A stretch of 64,000 nt of DNA from positions 6,424,025 through 6,488,024 of the forward strand of contig CM035352.1 in assembly GCA_020137815.1 (NCBI GenBank), read 5' to 3'. Positions 11,101-29,488 of this stretch are shown here, one piece after another. Made by a program: the position numbers and the translations under genes. The stretch's first letter is position 1, and each line of letters begins with the position of its first letter. The stretch is from Hormiphora californensis. Its lineage: Eukaryota; Ctenophora; Tentaculata; Cydippida; Pleurobrachiidae. The notes below the pieces were generated by a model that saw only the letters and a list, made by a program, of their open reading frames with translations, ran no database searches and was not told where the DNA came from.

Positions 11101-13130
11101 CATTGAGCAAGCTCAATGTTTAGCTATTCTCCGGCTGGGTATAGGGCTGAGGTACTGGCAAGATATAGTAGGATGATAATTTCTGATTAGAAATAGAAAA
11201 CTTTAAAATAATTTTTTCAAAAAAATTGTGAAAAATTTTCTAAGTTATACAAGCCCGTCCGATTTGTGTTTCGAATCGGTGCAGCTGACTGGATGTCCTG
11301 TCTAATTAGCAGGTTCGAAACGAACCGATACGTGATACCATGCCGAATCGGGGCACCCTAAGCGGGTGAGGAAGTATCAAAATTTCAAAATAACTTTTTC
11401 TCTCAAAATTTATGGGGAGCACCGATCAAAGTATTGACAATCGTACTGTGAAATTTTGCAAAAAAGTTTTAAAATTTTTTTTAAAGTATACCAGCCACGT
11501 CCGAATCGTGTTTCGAATCGGTGCATCTTATCGCATGTCCTGCTGCTAATTAGACGGTTCAGAACGAATCGGAACGTGATCCCCATCGAATCGAAATTTT
11601 GACTCTTGGTGAACTTGAGATTCAATGGCCCCATGGGGATCACGTATCGGTTCGTTACGAACCGTCTAATTAGCAGTAGGATATGCGATAAGATTCACTG
11701 ATTCGAAACACGATTTGGACGTGGCTGGTATTCCGTTGAAAAATTTTCAAAAAAATTTCAGAAAAATTTCACAAAAAAAATTCAAAAAAATTTTTGGGGG
11801 AAAAAAATCGTGCCACTAAATCGGGGTGCCACTAAATCGGGGGCCACTAAATCGGGGTCCGACTGTATTATTATCTTACAGCGGGTCAAGTTCCTACAGC
11901 CGATGATGTACAAAATGTAACATTCCTATTCGCTCGATCAAATCTTAAAACGTAGGTACCAGCAGTATCCAGTTCTATTTTTTAGATAGATTCCTAGCGT
12001 GCCCTTCCGCTCAACTATTTGTTAATTGAGTAAATTAAATTTCCAGTTTAGTTGTTTAGTTCATTTAACACTCTGTATCCCGCCCCATAGCCCCGTCTGC
12101 TACCTACCCGGTCCTCGCAAGCCTGTCTGTGTAGTACGGTGTTGTCCTGTCCTATTTGAGCTACGGAACAAACAAACAGATAACAAACAACAACGATTTA
12201 AGTAAGTAAAAGGAGCTTTATCGCTGACCCCCTCCCATCCCCCACTGTTTTGGTACCAAATTGAGATTGCCTCTAACTATAATATAACTAACCACTTTCC
12301 CCATTCCATCTCACATTTCAGATTACCCAACTGATTAATTCAAACCTCCTCAGGTTACCTTACAGAATAGTCTACGCAGTGGCGTCTCTTGGTGAAGTTA
12401 TAATTTACGATACTGAGCAACTCACCCCTATATGTCTTGTATCTGATATCCACTACGCCTGTATAACTGACCTCGCATGGTAAGTTCTAACCACCACCAC
12501 CCCGGTCCTATTCCCTTCTATGTTAGTGCGCCAAATCCAAAAACAACAGCTATCAAGCTTGAAGCGGGCCAAAAAGCTTACATGCCCAGATTTGTCTTTT
12601 GTTCGCGCCAAAACTTTTCGTCGCGCGCGGTACGCTATCGGGTAGACTGGTGCGCGCGAACAAGGTCACGTGATCAATTTTTGGAGCCCGAAAGCCAGAG
12701 TTCGAGTTCGGGCGTGCCACCACTTTGGTCAACGAGTGCGTCAAATATAATGGCTTCAACGACAAGTTTTTCTACTGGTCATTTGCTCTAGCTTCTACCA
12801 TATATTCAAACTTCGACAAAAATGAATTCTAAACCTGTTTTGCTCGTTTTGCACCGGATGGATCGCCGTATTGCCGTTATAACACCACTCAGTGTATTAT
12901 ATGTGGTGCCCTGAGATTTGAATTTGCGCGGGAAACTAACCATCCCTCCCTTCAGGTCGAGTAATGGACGTGTTCTGATGATCACTTCATACGATGGCTT
13001 CTGTACTATCCTATCATTCGAACAAGATGAACTTGGTACATCCTACAGCAAAACCCCTTCTCCTCCTCCTCCATCGGAAATGGATGTTTCTTTGACAGAC
13101 TCTAAAGAAAACGTGACAAATAACACGTGA
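7132..13130 (+). CDS. CHAF1B: Chromatin assembly factor 1 subunit B (p60)
   Basis: This is the WD40 subunit of CAF-1, which loads H3-H4 onto replicating DNA with ASF1 and the p150 and RBBP4 subunits. Ten exons join in phase: 7132-7254, 7412-7547, 7883-8006, 8190-8293, 8554-8650, 8739-8908, 11882-11951, 12091-12201, 12354-12479 and 12956-13130, giving 411 residues. The start [16 protein letters not shown] matches the family N-terminus (human MKVITCEIAWHNKEPV). WD-repeat signatures follow: [32 protein letters not shown] with [24 protein letters not shown] and the final [13 protein letters not shown]. The protein ends soon after the propeller, about 150 residues shorter than human, so the ASF1-binding tail is short or absent. 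Intron 6 carries a 2.8-kb nested transposon; intron 3 is mostly (CT)n. An AATAAA follows the stop directly. Confidence 0.93.
8046..8188. repeat. (CT)n run ending at the CHAF1B exon 4 acceptor
   Basis: An almost pure CT run of about 130 bp lies directly upstream of TTTATATTTTCAG and supplies the polypyrimidine tract for exon 4. The Ser-Leu ORFs called here are products of the repeat. Confidence 0.95.
9241..11174 (+). repeat. Tandem 489-bp unit, two full copies and a partial, inserted as a block
   Basis: Unit starts lie at 9241, 10561 and 11050; the last copy stops after 125 bp. Copies 1 and 2 differ by about one base (near 9537/10857), so the duplication is recent. The unit has a TATA box (ACTATATAAG near 10522 and 11012) about 30 bp before the unit start TTAGTAGAGG. 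It also has an 8-bp-stem hairpin, CATTGAGCAAGCTCAATG. The block is flanked by the 12-bp direct repeat ATGATAATTTCT (9229-9240 and 11173-11184). The identical 84-aa ORFs at 9307-9561 and 10627-10881 have no recognisable family. The unit may be a small tandem RNA gene or a TRIM-like element. Confidence 0.7.
9688..10510. mobile_element. hAT-like element inserted in the tandem array
   Basis: The 823-bp insert starts TAGGGTGTGCTA and ends with the near-inverted TTAGCACACCCTA. It is flanked by the 8-bp duplication GTAATCAG (9680-9687 and 10511-10518). Eight-base duplications and TAGGG-type ends are typical of hAT. The second array unit keeps the single, uninterrupted site (near 11003). No transposase ORF is present. 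Confidence 0.75.
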
Positions 13131-13136
13131 AATAAA
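13131..13136 (+). terminator. Polyadenylation signal of CHAF1B
   Basis: An AATAAA directly follows the CHAF1B stop codon. If it is used, the 3' UTR would be very short. Confidence 0.5.
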
Positions 13137-14530
13137 GACAGAGAGAGCAAATTGGTTTAAGCATTGCGCCCTTTGATTCTCAGTTGATAAAATTCTGTGA
13201 AAGCGGCGGTTTTCCGGCATTTTAATTGTAACAATTTTAATTGTTGTTTAAATGTTCCTAACTTCTGTGTTTTGTGGTTTCTCACATTTCTGATCTTCGT
13301 GAAATGGAATTGGATTCCCATTGCAGTGACGTCAAACAGGGCGAACCAATGAAGATAATGGCTGGATGACGAATGAAAGTGGCCACTAGTGGCATGATAA
13401 TTTATATCTTAAATAGAAATCACTAAATGGATATTGATTTTGAATCTCTTGGGCCTTGACCCTTCTTGCAAAGTGGAAGAGAGTCACTTCCCCCAAAATT
13501 TTCCCACGCTTGAGTCTTTCAGAACGCGCCGCGCGCAGCAGCATGCTTCACTTGGGACCAAGGAGGACACTTTCATTCCTGAATATGCTTCGCGCGCTAC
13601 GTTTATTGAGACTGCTTCAGCCACCTGTGAGTGGCCACGGGCACTCTCTCTGTCACGGTATCGACAAATGCGTGATTACTGTGTCACAAGTGCAGTAGCT
13701 CACGCGTTGGGTCTCCACCGCTTGCTCGTTACCGATTCCCCTAGGTCGAATTCGAGGTCCTTCCGCTTAATCATGGCTCCTAACTCCTACTGCAGACAAG
13801 CAGGCACTGCGGTTCAATTCAGACTTACTGTTAGTTAGGGGGCTAGATATTTCGTGAAATGACGAAACGTCGAGAACAGCTGTTACTGGAACTGCAGTCG
13901 CTGACTCCGAGTGAGGGGTCGTTAAGTAAGCGGTTGTCTCCCCCGGTGAGCCGTTCTGGTTATCTGGTTTTCACTTTTCAGGCGTTCCCATCGTCCCTTG
14001 TCAAATTAGTGACAGAAATATACTCAATTCAATGTTGAAGGACGGCTACCCATTTAAACTCATAACTATCATGGACCAGCAGTTATAGACTGGCTGAAAT
14101 GCACATAATTATGGATAATTGAAAAAAGTCTACAAATGCAGTAGACCACGTTACCCATAGAGCTATTAGTAAATTCGTCCAATCACCAATGAGTGGTTAA
14201 AATCGGACCCCTGGTCGCTACTGCGGCACTATAATACGGCGCCACTATAATAAGACACAGAATTTAATCGGATGTTTTTAATCTCACTGATTTTTGAGAG
14301 TGAATGAACGCTTTAGGGGCTGTGTTTTCTCTCTCTCTGGTATTAAGTGATCAAAAGAGGGGGATAGAAAAAGAGAGAGAATAGTAGGGGAGTCTGAGCA
14401 ACGGATTGCAACAGAGCTAGAGCAGCCTTATTAGTAAATTCGTATTGATTAATCCTTGTGCTCACGTGAACAACAAGACTCGTTGGGGGTTTATAGAGAC
14501 GAGAGGGAGGGGAAGAGAGAGAGGGAGAGG

Positions 14531-14588
<58 letters not shown>

Positions 14589-14997
14589 GGGAGAGGGACG
14601 GTGAAAAGATGGTTAAAAACGAGAGTCTAACAGCTCCCACAAGTTCATCAAATACGATTTTAGATTTAATAATACAACACCATGTAGTGCCTCTCCCTAG
14701 TCTTTTAGCTAGCTCCCACTGCCATTTAGTACCTACATGTGGCGTCCTCAATTAAGATCATGTGTCAAAAAGTTTAAGATCTAATAATTCTTAAACCCAC
14801 TAAAGTAAATATATGTTTCTCTCTCTCACTGTCGACCTCTATCTCTCTTTCCCTTCTATCTCAAGTAATTTCTACTCAATTTGACAGGTGCAACCACGAG
14901 CAAATAACCAGTTAACCCAAATGAGAATTGCTATTTTTAAAGGTCATCTCCTGTCGGAAGAGAGCTGGAGATAGAGAGATAGATAGAGAGATAGAGC

Positions 14998-15085
<88 letters not shown>

Positions 15086-16159
15086 AACAGCGATGGAGTT
15101 TGATTTGACAGCAATAAATTGGTGTGGGGTTGAGCAGTTATTAGGTGACGTGACATGTGCCTAAGCTAGTCGAGAAGAGTAGAAATTAGCCATTCGCACG
15201 CGAGTATTACTTACCAATCAAAGTGTCATATTATATTAATATCTCTAACAGTCTCTCCCCCTCTCTCGCACTATCTTTCGTCCCTCATTTCTCCCAATCG
15301 AGCTAAAGTTCGTGGTTGTATGGCTCTAGTCGGGGAATGGGGAAATCCATGTGCAGAGCTCTCTGCAGAGTTTACTGTGACAAGTTCTAGACCCTAGTGA
15401 AGCTGAACAGTATCCCATTATGTACCTATTATATATCGAACTCGGTCAAAAAATGAGCATTTGGAGGCATTGAAGCGCGCATTTTATACGGAGTTCATTT
15501 CCGCGGTAAGTTATGAACAATCATTCTACTCTTCTCTCGGTCTTTTGTATCCCCTGTTCCTATTTGGACCACGTGTCTTCACAAAGCTCATGTTGGTCGC
15601 TATATGAGAATTATAGAATTTAGTGAAGGCTCCTAACTACAGAATATAAAACGCCAATTCAGCCAAGTCACATGTCTATTACTCTTCCTTTAATCTCTGA
15701 TTTCTATTTCTCTTCCCCTCTCTCCCTCTCTCTCCCCCTCTCTATCTATCTATCTCAACGGAGAGAGGGTAGTATGAGCCATCTATCTTTTCTCCCTGAT
15801 CATTGCGCAGGTAATTCTCGGGATTATCTAATGCAAAGGATTAAGGGGGTCCATTAACTAGAAATATAGATCTCCCCCCTAACATTCCTATTGCTCGGTT
15901 TAAATCATTACTTTCTACTCATTGTTTGTGGAGAGGGAGAGAGGGGAGAGGGGAGAGAGGGAGGGAGAGAAAGAGAGGATGATATGAATATAAAGGGAGC
16001 GGAGAGAGATAGATGGATTATGGTTGTTTCTCTAAAGTTAAACGATCTCTCATAGATCTCAATTTCTTAATTCTTTCCATCCTTTTGAACAGCTTCAGTT
16101 TAGCTCCAGATTAAGGAACACTGAATGAGCTGCGGGGATCGAGAAAAATAAAAGGAAAA

Positions 16160-16202
<43 letters not shown>

Positions 16203-16616
16203 GAGAGAGAGAGAGGGGGGAGATCCTCTGATCTACCAATGTAAAAAGGACCTTCCCTTCCCTATCTTTCCCCCTCTCTCTCCCCACTACCTAATCTGCA
16301 TGACACTGACTTATGCTTGTAATCCAATGTCGCTTAGTTATCATAATCACAGCTAGCTCTTTCTTCGTTTTATTCGAAGGGCCCCAGCTGCTGCTATTAG
16401 TCTAATCGAGGAGAAAGAGATACTCCTCTCTCCCTCTATCTCTTTTATTCCCCCAAAAAGTGGGTCAATGATCCTCTCTGCTGGATCGAGCTGGTTGAAG
16501 ACAATGACAGTTTGAGAACGACAAGGGTGACTTTGCTTAATGCTCCGGAATGAATATTGATCAGGATCCCTTTCTCTCCGGTTTTATAGTGGGAAAAGCG
16601 AAATAAAGTCTAAGAG

Positions 16617-16739
<123 letters not shown>

Positions 16740-17304
16740 GAGAACTATATCAGTACAAATTTTGACCCATCAGACAGCTTGCTGTAAACCCAGACTGGGG
16801 GAGGCCATTACTAGTTACTACCTTTATTACATCAAATCAAGCATACCAGTCAGACTGCTGCTGCATCTAGTTACTGGGAAGTTTTTGTGCGAGAGAGATC
16901 GAGAAGGGGAGGAAGATAGATTGGTAATAGACATCCTGAGCTACCGATGGTTAAATTATATTCTTCTGATCTCGTAATGCGCCGGCCGGTTAAGACAAAG
17001 GGTTAAACTCGAATGTAGTAGCTCACTAACTATAATCGGTCTATACAGGATTAACAAACCGTTTATATAATGCACTGGTTGGGTTATTATTTCCCTTCTT
17101 TGAGAGTAATTAAAGTAGGACAACTCTCATTTTGTCACATATCAACCAATCCAATCAATGGGGAATCAAGAGACTTCACACTAGGGCCGGGAACCGGGGA
17201 ACATGATAACTGCAGGTTAACTACTACTTCACACTAGGGCCGGGAACACATGATAACTACAGGTTAACTACTACTGATCAGTATTGCGAGGGGATATTAG
17301 TCGC

Positions 17305-17409
17305 CAGGAACCGACCGAAACAAGTAAACAACCAATCAGAACTCGTTATTTCGGTCACGTGACTGGTTATCAGCCAATCAGGGACCAGTATTTCCTGATT
17401 CGGTCGGTT
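17305..17409. mobile_element. 109-bp hAT-like MITE (family B), copy 1, truncated
   Basis: It begins CAGGAACCGACCGA and matches the three complete copies in inverse orientation, but lacks the last four terminal bases. It lies just past the GPCR stop codon. Confidence 0.7.
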
Positions 17410-17436
17410 GACAAAGCGAGAGGTAACTGTTACTGA

Positions 17437-19413
<1,977 letters not shown>

Positions 19414-19764
19414 CTGAGTGATTGGAAAGTGGGGGGATTTATTTTTTTTTAAAGGTTTTTTTTTTAAAACCCGGGCCCGAGAGAGAGAGATAGGAGAGAG
19501 AGAGATAGAGAGATGAGAGAGAGATGAGATGGATTGGATGGGATGTTAGAGAGGTGGAATGTCCCATGCACTTGTTGTTGTTCCAGAGAAAATCCCTCTC
19601 TTTCTCTCTCTCTCCCTTTCGCTTTCTCTCATGGCAGCTCGGGTGCGTGCTAACTTTTTGCAGATAATGGGTGGTTAAAAAATCATCACCTTTTAATTGG
19701 GCCTTAATCTTAAAAAAATTTTATTGCATTATTATAAACTAAATCATATTATGTTTGTACTTAC

Positions 19765-24758
<4,994 letters not shown>

Positions 24759-25086
24759 AAAAAAGGTGGGGTTCAATAGACAGACACCTTTTTGGAAATG
24801 CTCATAACCAGAAGTCGAAGAACGAGAGAGCGCCGTTTGTGTCAACACCATGAGATGTGGTACAAGTGCAAATAACCCTGAGTCATGGGGAATGCTTCTC
24901 TTCACCGCCCTCATGCCCTCACCGCCGGCGCGTGGTGGATGTCTTGCGGAGGAGGTCAGCCATGATTCAACTGGAGTTCGGGCAAAATTTTACGGCGCGC
25001 TTCCGCGCGTTTTTTGCGCGTGACATCGCCGCGCGCTTAAAATAAACTTATTTCTAAATTTAATTTTCTCAAAGTTTAAAGTTAAG

Positions 25087-25381
25087 AGGGATCCCTAAAA
25101 AAGTTCAGTATTTACACAGCGTTTACACAGTCTTTACACAGTTGTTACACCCAGAGCGGCGCGTGCTGCGTTTTGCAGCTTTTTCTAAGAAAATAATGGA
25201 TTGTGTGCTGCACAATTGAGTAAATTGAGCGCTGCGGCGAAAAAAGTTTCCGAAAACGCTGCAAATCGAGTGCGAATGACGCAGTCTTTACACCCAGAGC
25301 GGCGCGGGCGCTCTGGGTGTAACGACTGTGTAAAGACTGTGTAAACGCTGTGTAAATACTGAACTTTTTTAGGGATCCCTA
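25087..25381. mobile_element. Foldback element with TTTACACAG repeats
   Basis: Arms of about 75 bp (25087-25165 and 25302-25381) are near-perfect inverted copies, ending in AGGGATCCCTA. Each arm carries three TTTACACAG-type repeats and a CCCAGAGCG block. No coding; superfamily not assignable. Confidence 0.7.
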
Positions 25382-25672
25382 GTCAAAGAAAAGTTTTCAA
25401 ATTCCATCCTTGTTTTTTTTCTTCATTTTTTCCCTGCCCGGGTGAATGCCGAAGGCATTCACCCGGATGCCTTTTTACTTTGTAAAAAGGCATAGCAGGG
25501 TTAGAATTCGAAAACGACATTTTGGTATACTAACTAATCGGTAGAGGGACATTTTTTGGTCACACTTTCGGTGTTCAAACTTTTCAACACTACTTTAAAC
25601 AAATTAATTTGAGCAGGTAGATATGGTGATGTGACCGCCCCAAAGGGCAGAAAAGTGAAACGCTGATAATGA

Positions 25673-27403
25673 AGCCGATGTACGAAGACAAACGATTGGA
25701 TAATATTCTTCGCTTACCGTAGCGTCAACGTAGAAGACGCCCTGAGGGATATTGAAGACAGAGAGGCAGAGCTCACGCACATCGAGCTCTCCCCTGCAGC
25801 CATAGAAGGTGCACTAAAGGAACTCAACCCACAGTCTGCAGCTCCTAAGGGCGACATCCCATCTATTATCCTACATGAGGCCAGGGAGCAACTATGCTAC
25901 CCACTGTGGATACTGTGGAATGCGTCCTTTGATCGTGGATTCATCCCCGATGAGCTGAAGAGGCAACAGATTGCCCCGATTTTCAAGAAGGGGGACAAGA
26001 GCCTTCCAGAGAACTACCGACCAGTAGCACTAACGAGCCACGTTACAAAAACATTCGAACGAGTGGTAAGGCAGCAACTGGCTGATTTTGTGGAAAGGGC
26101 AGGGATCATCAATGAGGAGCAGCATGGATTCCGGTCAGGGAGGAGCTGTTTGACGCAACTACTCCACCACTACGATGCAATCCTGGAGGATCTGAACAAC
26201 GGCCACGAAGTAGATGTGGCCTATATAGATTTCGCGAAAGCGTTTGACAAAGTCGACATAAGCATCCTACTGGGCAAGCTGCGAAGATATGGTATCCGGG
26301 GTAAACTGTTAAACTGGATCGAGGCTTTCCTAACAGGGAGGTCGCAGACGGTAGTGCTGGAAGGGCATTGTTCCAGACCAGAATACGTTATCAGTAGTGT
26401 CATCCAGGGCTCAGTGCTGGGTCCACTTCTTTTCATAATCTATGTAAGTGACCTGGCATCTTGTACGATGGGTGGTACCTTAACGTTTGCCGACGACACC
26501 AAGAGCCGACAAGGTATTGAAGAAGCGAAGGACACGATCCTACTCCAAGGAGATCTCGACAGGATAGCGGATTGGTCAGAGAAAAACAACATGCTCTTAC
26601 ACAAGGACAAGTTCGAGATTCTAAATTACACGCTCAATAAAACAAAATTGTTGAGAGTCCTTCCATTCAACGTAGAATACTACCGATACTACAATTCAGT
26701 GGGAGATGAAATTAGCCCTGCCGACTGTGTGAAAGATCTTGGCATCCACATGAAAAACGACGCATCGTGGACCACACACATTGATGTCATCACCCGTGAA
26801 GCCAAAAGACTAGCTGGATGGGTTCTTGGAGTATTTAGAGATAGGTCTGCACCGACAATGGTTCTCCTACTGAAATCACTCATCAGACCGAAGCTGGAAT
26901 ACTGCTCGCCCCTGTGGTCGCCATGCAAAGTGGGAGACATCGCAAAGATTGAGAATATCCAACGCTTTTTCACTCGAAGGATTGCCGATTGCAAAGGCAA
27001 AAACTACTGGGAACGATTGGAACATCTGCAGATCCTATCACTGCAACGAAGACGAGAACGATACATGATAATTCACATGTGGAAAATCTACCAGGGGTTA
27101 GCACCGAACAGCACAAACATATCGTTCTACGTTCACCAGCGGCACGGCCCAAAGGCAGTTGTCCCCCGTCTCATAACCACGGCCCAAAAATCAGTGCAGA
27201 CGCTACGAGATGCGTCTTTTGGGGTTAGGGCGGCCCAACTCTTCAATAGGATGCCGGACGACGTACGACTGGCACCATCTCTCGACAGCCTGAAAGTTAG
27301 ACTTGGAGACTTCCTCGCTACAGTCCCCGACTTTCCACCTGTCAGAGGCTACACAAGCCCCCGAGATAATTCCCTGGTAGCCCGTCTCACCGAGGGAAAG
27401 TAG
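25673..27403 (+). pseudogene. LINE reverse transcriptase, 5'-truncated
   Basis: A continuous frame of 576 codons lacks any endonuclease domain and has no natural start (opens after a stop at 25670). The reverse transcriptase domain is intact to the eye: LPENYRPVALTS, HGFRSGRSC, AYIDFAKAFDKVD with its catalytic Asp, SSVIQGSVLGPLLF, and the catalytic box FADD. The C-terminal region (LEYCSPLWSP, LQRRRERYMIIHMWKI) is typical of jockey/CR1/L2-like non-LTR elements. The 3' end at 27499-27532 is four copies of TGTAATCT, the octamer tail that CR1-like elements carry instead of poly(A). Sequence 5' of the RT is replaced by a short leader fragment. Confidence 0.88.
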
Positions 27404-27510
27404 GTTCATTCATTTAGGCCACCTCACTGTTTTGTTCACGCGGAAGTTCTGCTGAGTGCGTTGTATGACTTATGAATTGTACATACTAAAACTTTTTTGT
27501 AATCTTGTAA

Positions 27511-28503
27511 TCTTGTAATCTTGTAATCTTGTACGAGGGCGATAACCCCAAGATAAAACAACTGATCGAATCCGTTGATGACTTTGTTTTAGGAGTTGAG
27601 CGGCTGCATTGGGCTGATGTTCCCGAACAGATGAGTATCACACCCGAGAACGTTAGTCAGTGCTATAATTCTATCAAATATGCACCTGCGAGGGCGTTTA
27701 CCCCTGATTGCTCAAACCCACCCGAAAATCACATGGGGACACTCTTCAAACATTGTCTTAAGGACCTAACTCCAAATCAAGTTATTGATGTCACCACTCG
27801 TCTCTTTCTGTCCAGTGCTAAACTTGCGCAAGCAGCCATGAACAATTTGAACACAGTAATCACTGCAGAGAAACTCGAGAAGCAACTCTCTACGTGCAAA
27901 GAAGAGCTTGAACGAAATCGTATGTTGGTCATTGAACTGCAACAAACGGTCATAAATGTACAGAAGGAACAACTGAACTCAGTAGAAACATCAGTGCAGA
28001 AGGTGAAAGCCTACTCGACAGTCCTGGCTCAAAACTTTGCTGCAGCCTCCCCTGTGGCGAAAAAGCTGCCAACTCCTCCTAAGCCACCAACTTCTAAGCC
28101 TCCTGCTACAGTAGTAGCCCAGGCGAACCGAGAGAAGAACTTGGTAATATTTGGGCTCCCAGAAACAACTGAGAATGATGCTAGAGCCAATCTGGACGAG
28201 CTATTTGAAGAATTGAACGAGAAACCGAAAGTTGCCAACATGAAACGTATCGGTGAGAAAAACGAGGAACGCCCTAGGCCGCTCTTAGTATCTCTTGAGA
28301 ATAGAGCAACCCTTTTGGCGTTGCTGAAGAAGGCACGGCAGCTAAAAGAATCCAAAAAACACTCTACCGTATATCTGTCGCCGGATCTTAACCCCTCCCA
28401 ACTAAAGGAGCGAAAAGCTCTGCTAGCCACCTTGAAACGGGTTCGTACAGATGATCCAGGTGGCAATTATTACATCAGAAACAATGTGATCCAAGTCGGA
28501 TAG
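27511..28503 (+). CDS. LINE ORF1-like protein (coiled coil plus RRM-like)
   Basis: A frame of 330 codons with no ATG near its start begins inside the octamer tail of the upstream LINE, so its N-terminus is probably lost. Residues about 120-165 form a heptad-like coiled coil (EKLEKQLSTCKEELERN). A Pro-rich linker follows, then an RRM-like core (NLVIFGLPE) and a basic C-terminal part (LKERKALLATLKRVR). This order fits the ORF1 RNA-binding proteins of non-LTR retrotransposons. It ends at a TAG at 28501. It is probably a fragment of a second element. Confidence 0.65.
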   Translation, partial: SCNLVILYEGDNPKIKQLIESVDDFVLGVERLHWADVPEQMSITPENVSQCYNSIKYAPARAFTPDCSNPPENHMGTLFKHCLKDLTPNQVIDVTTRLFLSSAKLAQAAMNNLNTVITAEKLEKQLSTCKEELERNRMLVIELQQTVINVQKEQLNSVETSVQKVKAYSTVLAQNFAAASPVAKKLPTPPKPPTSKPPATVVAQANREKNLVIFGLPETTENDARANLDELFEELNEKPKVANMKRIGEKNEERPRPLLVSLENRATLLALLKKARQLKESKKHSTVYLSPDLNPSQLKERKALLATLKRVRTDDPGGNYYIRNNVIQVG

Positions 28504-28682
28504 CGAACTGAACCTTATCGGACTGTTTCTATATGTTACCCCGCTTTAGGTAACTGCCGATGCTTTAAGCCTCTCGGCCTTGTAGGATTTATATACTTAA
28601 CTATATAGATCTATAGTGTAAGAGCGGGAAGAGTCTGTTAATGACTCTAATATAAATTGTGATGTTCATTTTCATTTTCATT

Positions 28683-29293
28683 TGCGAGGGCAACGGTGTA
28701 GCAACTAGAGCCACGCGCACAGTGACGAGCTACTCCTTCATCAAACACCTCATTGACACCGTTTGATGGACGTGTGTGCGCGCGCCACTCAACAAAACAT
28801 GAAATGCTCTGCCGCGTGTTTCGCGTGTTACATACACATTTTCATCTTGCGAGTCGAGTGTGAGATGTTAGATAAGTAGTTAAGTTGGAATGTCAAAAGC
28901 TGGTTAGCAAGTGTCATGTGATTGGGAGTTAGCTAACTCTAAGCTATGTGAGAAGTATACTGACAGCTAGATCGTATGCATCTCACATTACATTATGACC
29001 AAGCCTTGATCCTGTTGGCAGTGACAATGTCACTGACATGTGAAACGGTAGGGCAGGGAAACAACTTAACTACTTATCTAACCTCTCACAGTCACACTCG
29101 ACTCGCAAGATGACAATGTGTATGTAACACGCGAAACACGCGGCAGCGCTATTCATGTTTTGTTGAGTGGCGCGCGCATACACGTCCATCAAACTGTGTC
29201 ATTGTAAGTTTTGATAAAGGAGCACCTTGTTGTTGCGTGCGCGGCTCAGTTGCTACGCTGAGTACACCGGGTGGTACCGGGTTGCCCCTCGCA
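28683..29293. mobile_element. Inverted-repeat element at the right end of the composite
   Basis: The ends TGCGAGGGCAAC and GTTGCCCCTCGCA are inverted. Inner arms at about 28765-28885 and 29050-29185 are inverted copies around GTGGCGCGCGC and AACTACTTATCTAAC. No coding. Confidence 0.6.
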
Positions 29294-29488
29294 ACGAAAG
29301 TGTGACCAAAATGGTCCCTCTACCGATTAGTTAGTATACCAAAATGTCGTTTTCGAATTCTAACCCTGCTATGCCTTTTTACAAAGTAAAAAGGCATCCG
29401 GGTGGATGCCTTCGGCATCCACCCGGGCAGGGAAATAAATGATTATATTACATTACAATACAGTATTATCGTGTAAACTGTTCAGGGT

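Larger units (their letters stand above)
9050..11865. mobile_element. Pogo/Tigger-like non-autonomous element in CHAF1B intron 6
   Basis: The ends are inverted repeats of 23 bp beginning CAGTCGGACCCCGATTT, flanked by TA (9048-9049, 11866-11867). This end type and the TA target fit pogo/Tigger elements. The motif GCCACTAAATCGGGG is repeated just inside both ends. No transposase is present. The interior holds an inserted tandem array (9241-11174) and a further foldback at about 11490-11740 centred on GGCCCCATGGGG. Confidence 0.7.
25432..29431. mobile_element. 4-kb composite bounded by 135-bp terminal inverted repeats
   Basis: The left end (25432-25570) and the right end (29298-29431) are inverted copies beginning CCCTGCCCGGGTG. 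Each contains two small perfect hairpins, around CCGGGTGAATGCC and GCCTTTTTAC. Between them lie a 5'-truncated reverse transcriptase with its octamer tail, then a separate ORF1-like gene, then another inverted-repeat element. The gene order (RT before ORF1) does not fit one retroelement, so this is a composite. No clear target duplication is seen. Confidence 0.6.

Noticed and set aside
9241-11174. Hammerhead ribozyme in the tandem array
   Set aside because: I looked for CTGATGA and GAAA cores on both strands of the unit and found no convincing set.
13859-14038. 59-codon ORF (MTKRREQLLLELQSL...)
   Set aside because: Coding-like start, but no family, no neighbours and no splice partners; chance is possible.
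26989-27228. ORFs on other frames of the LINE
   Set aside because: Shadow frames of the reverse transcriptase.
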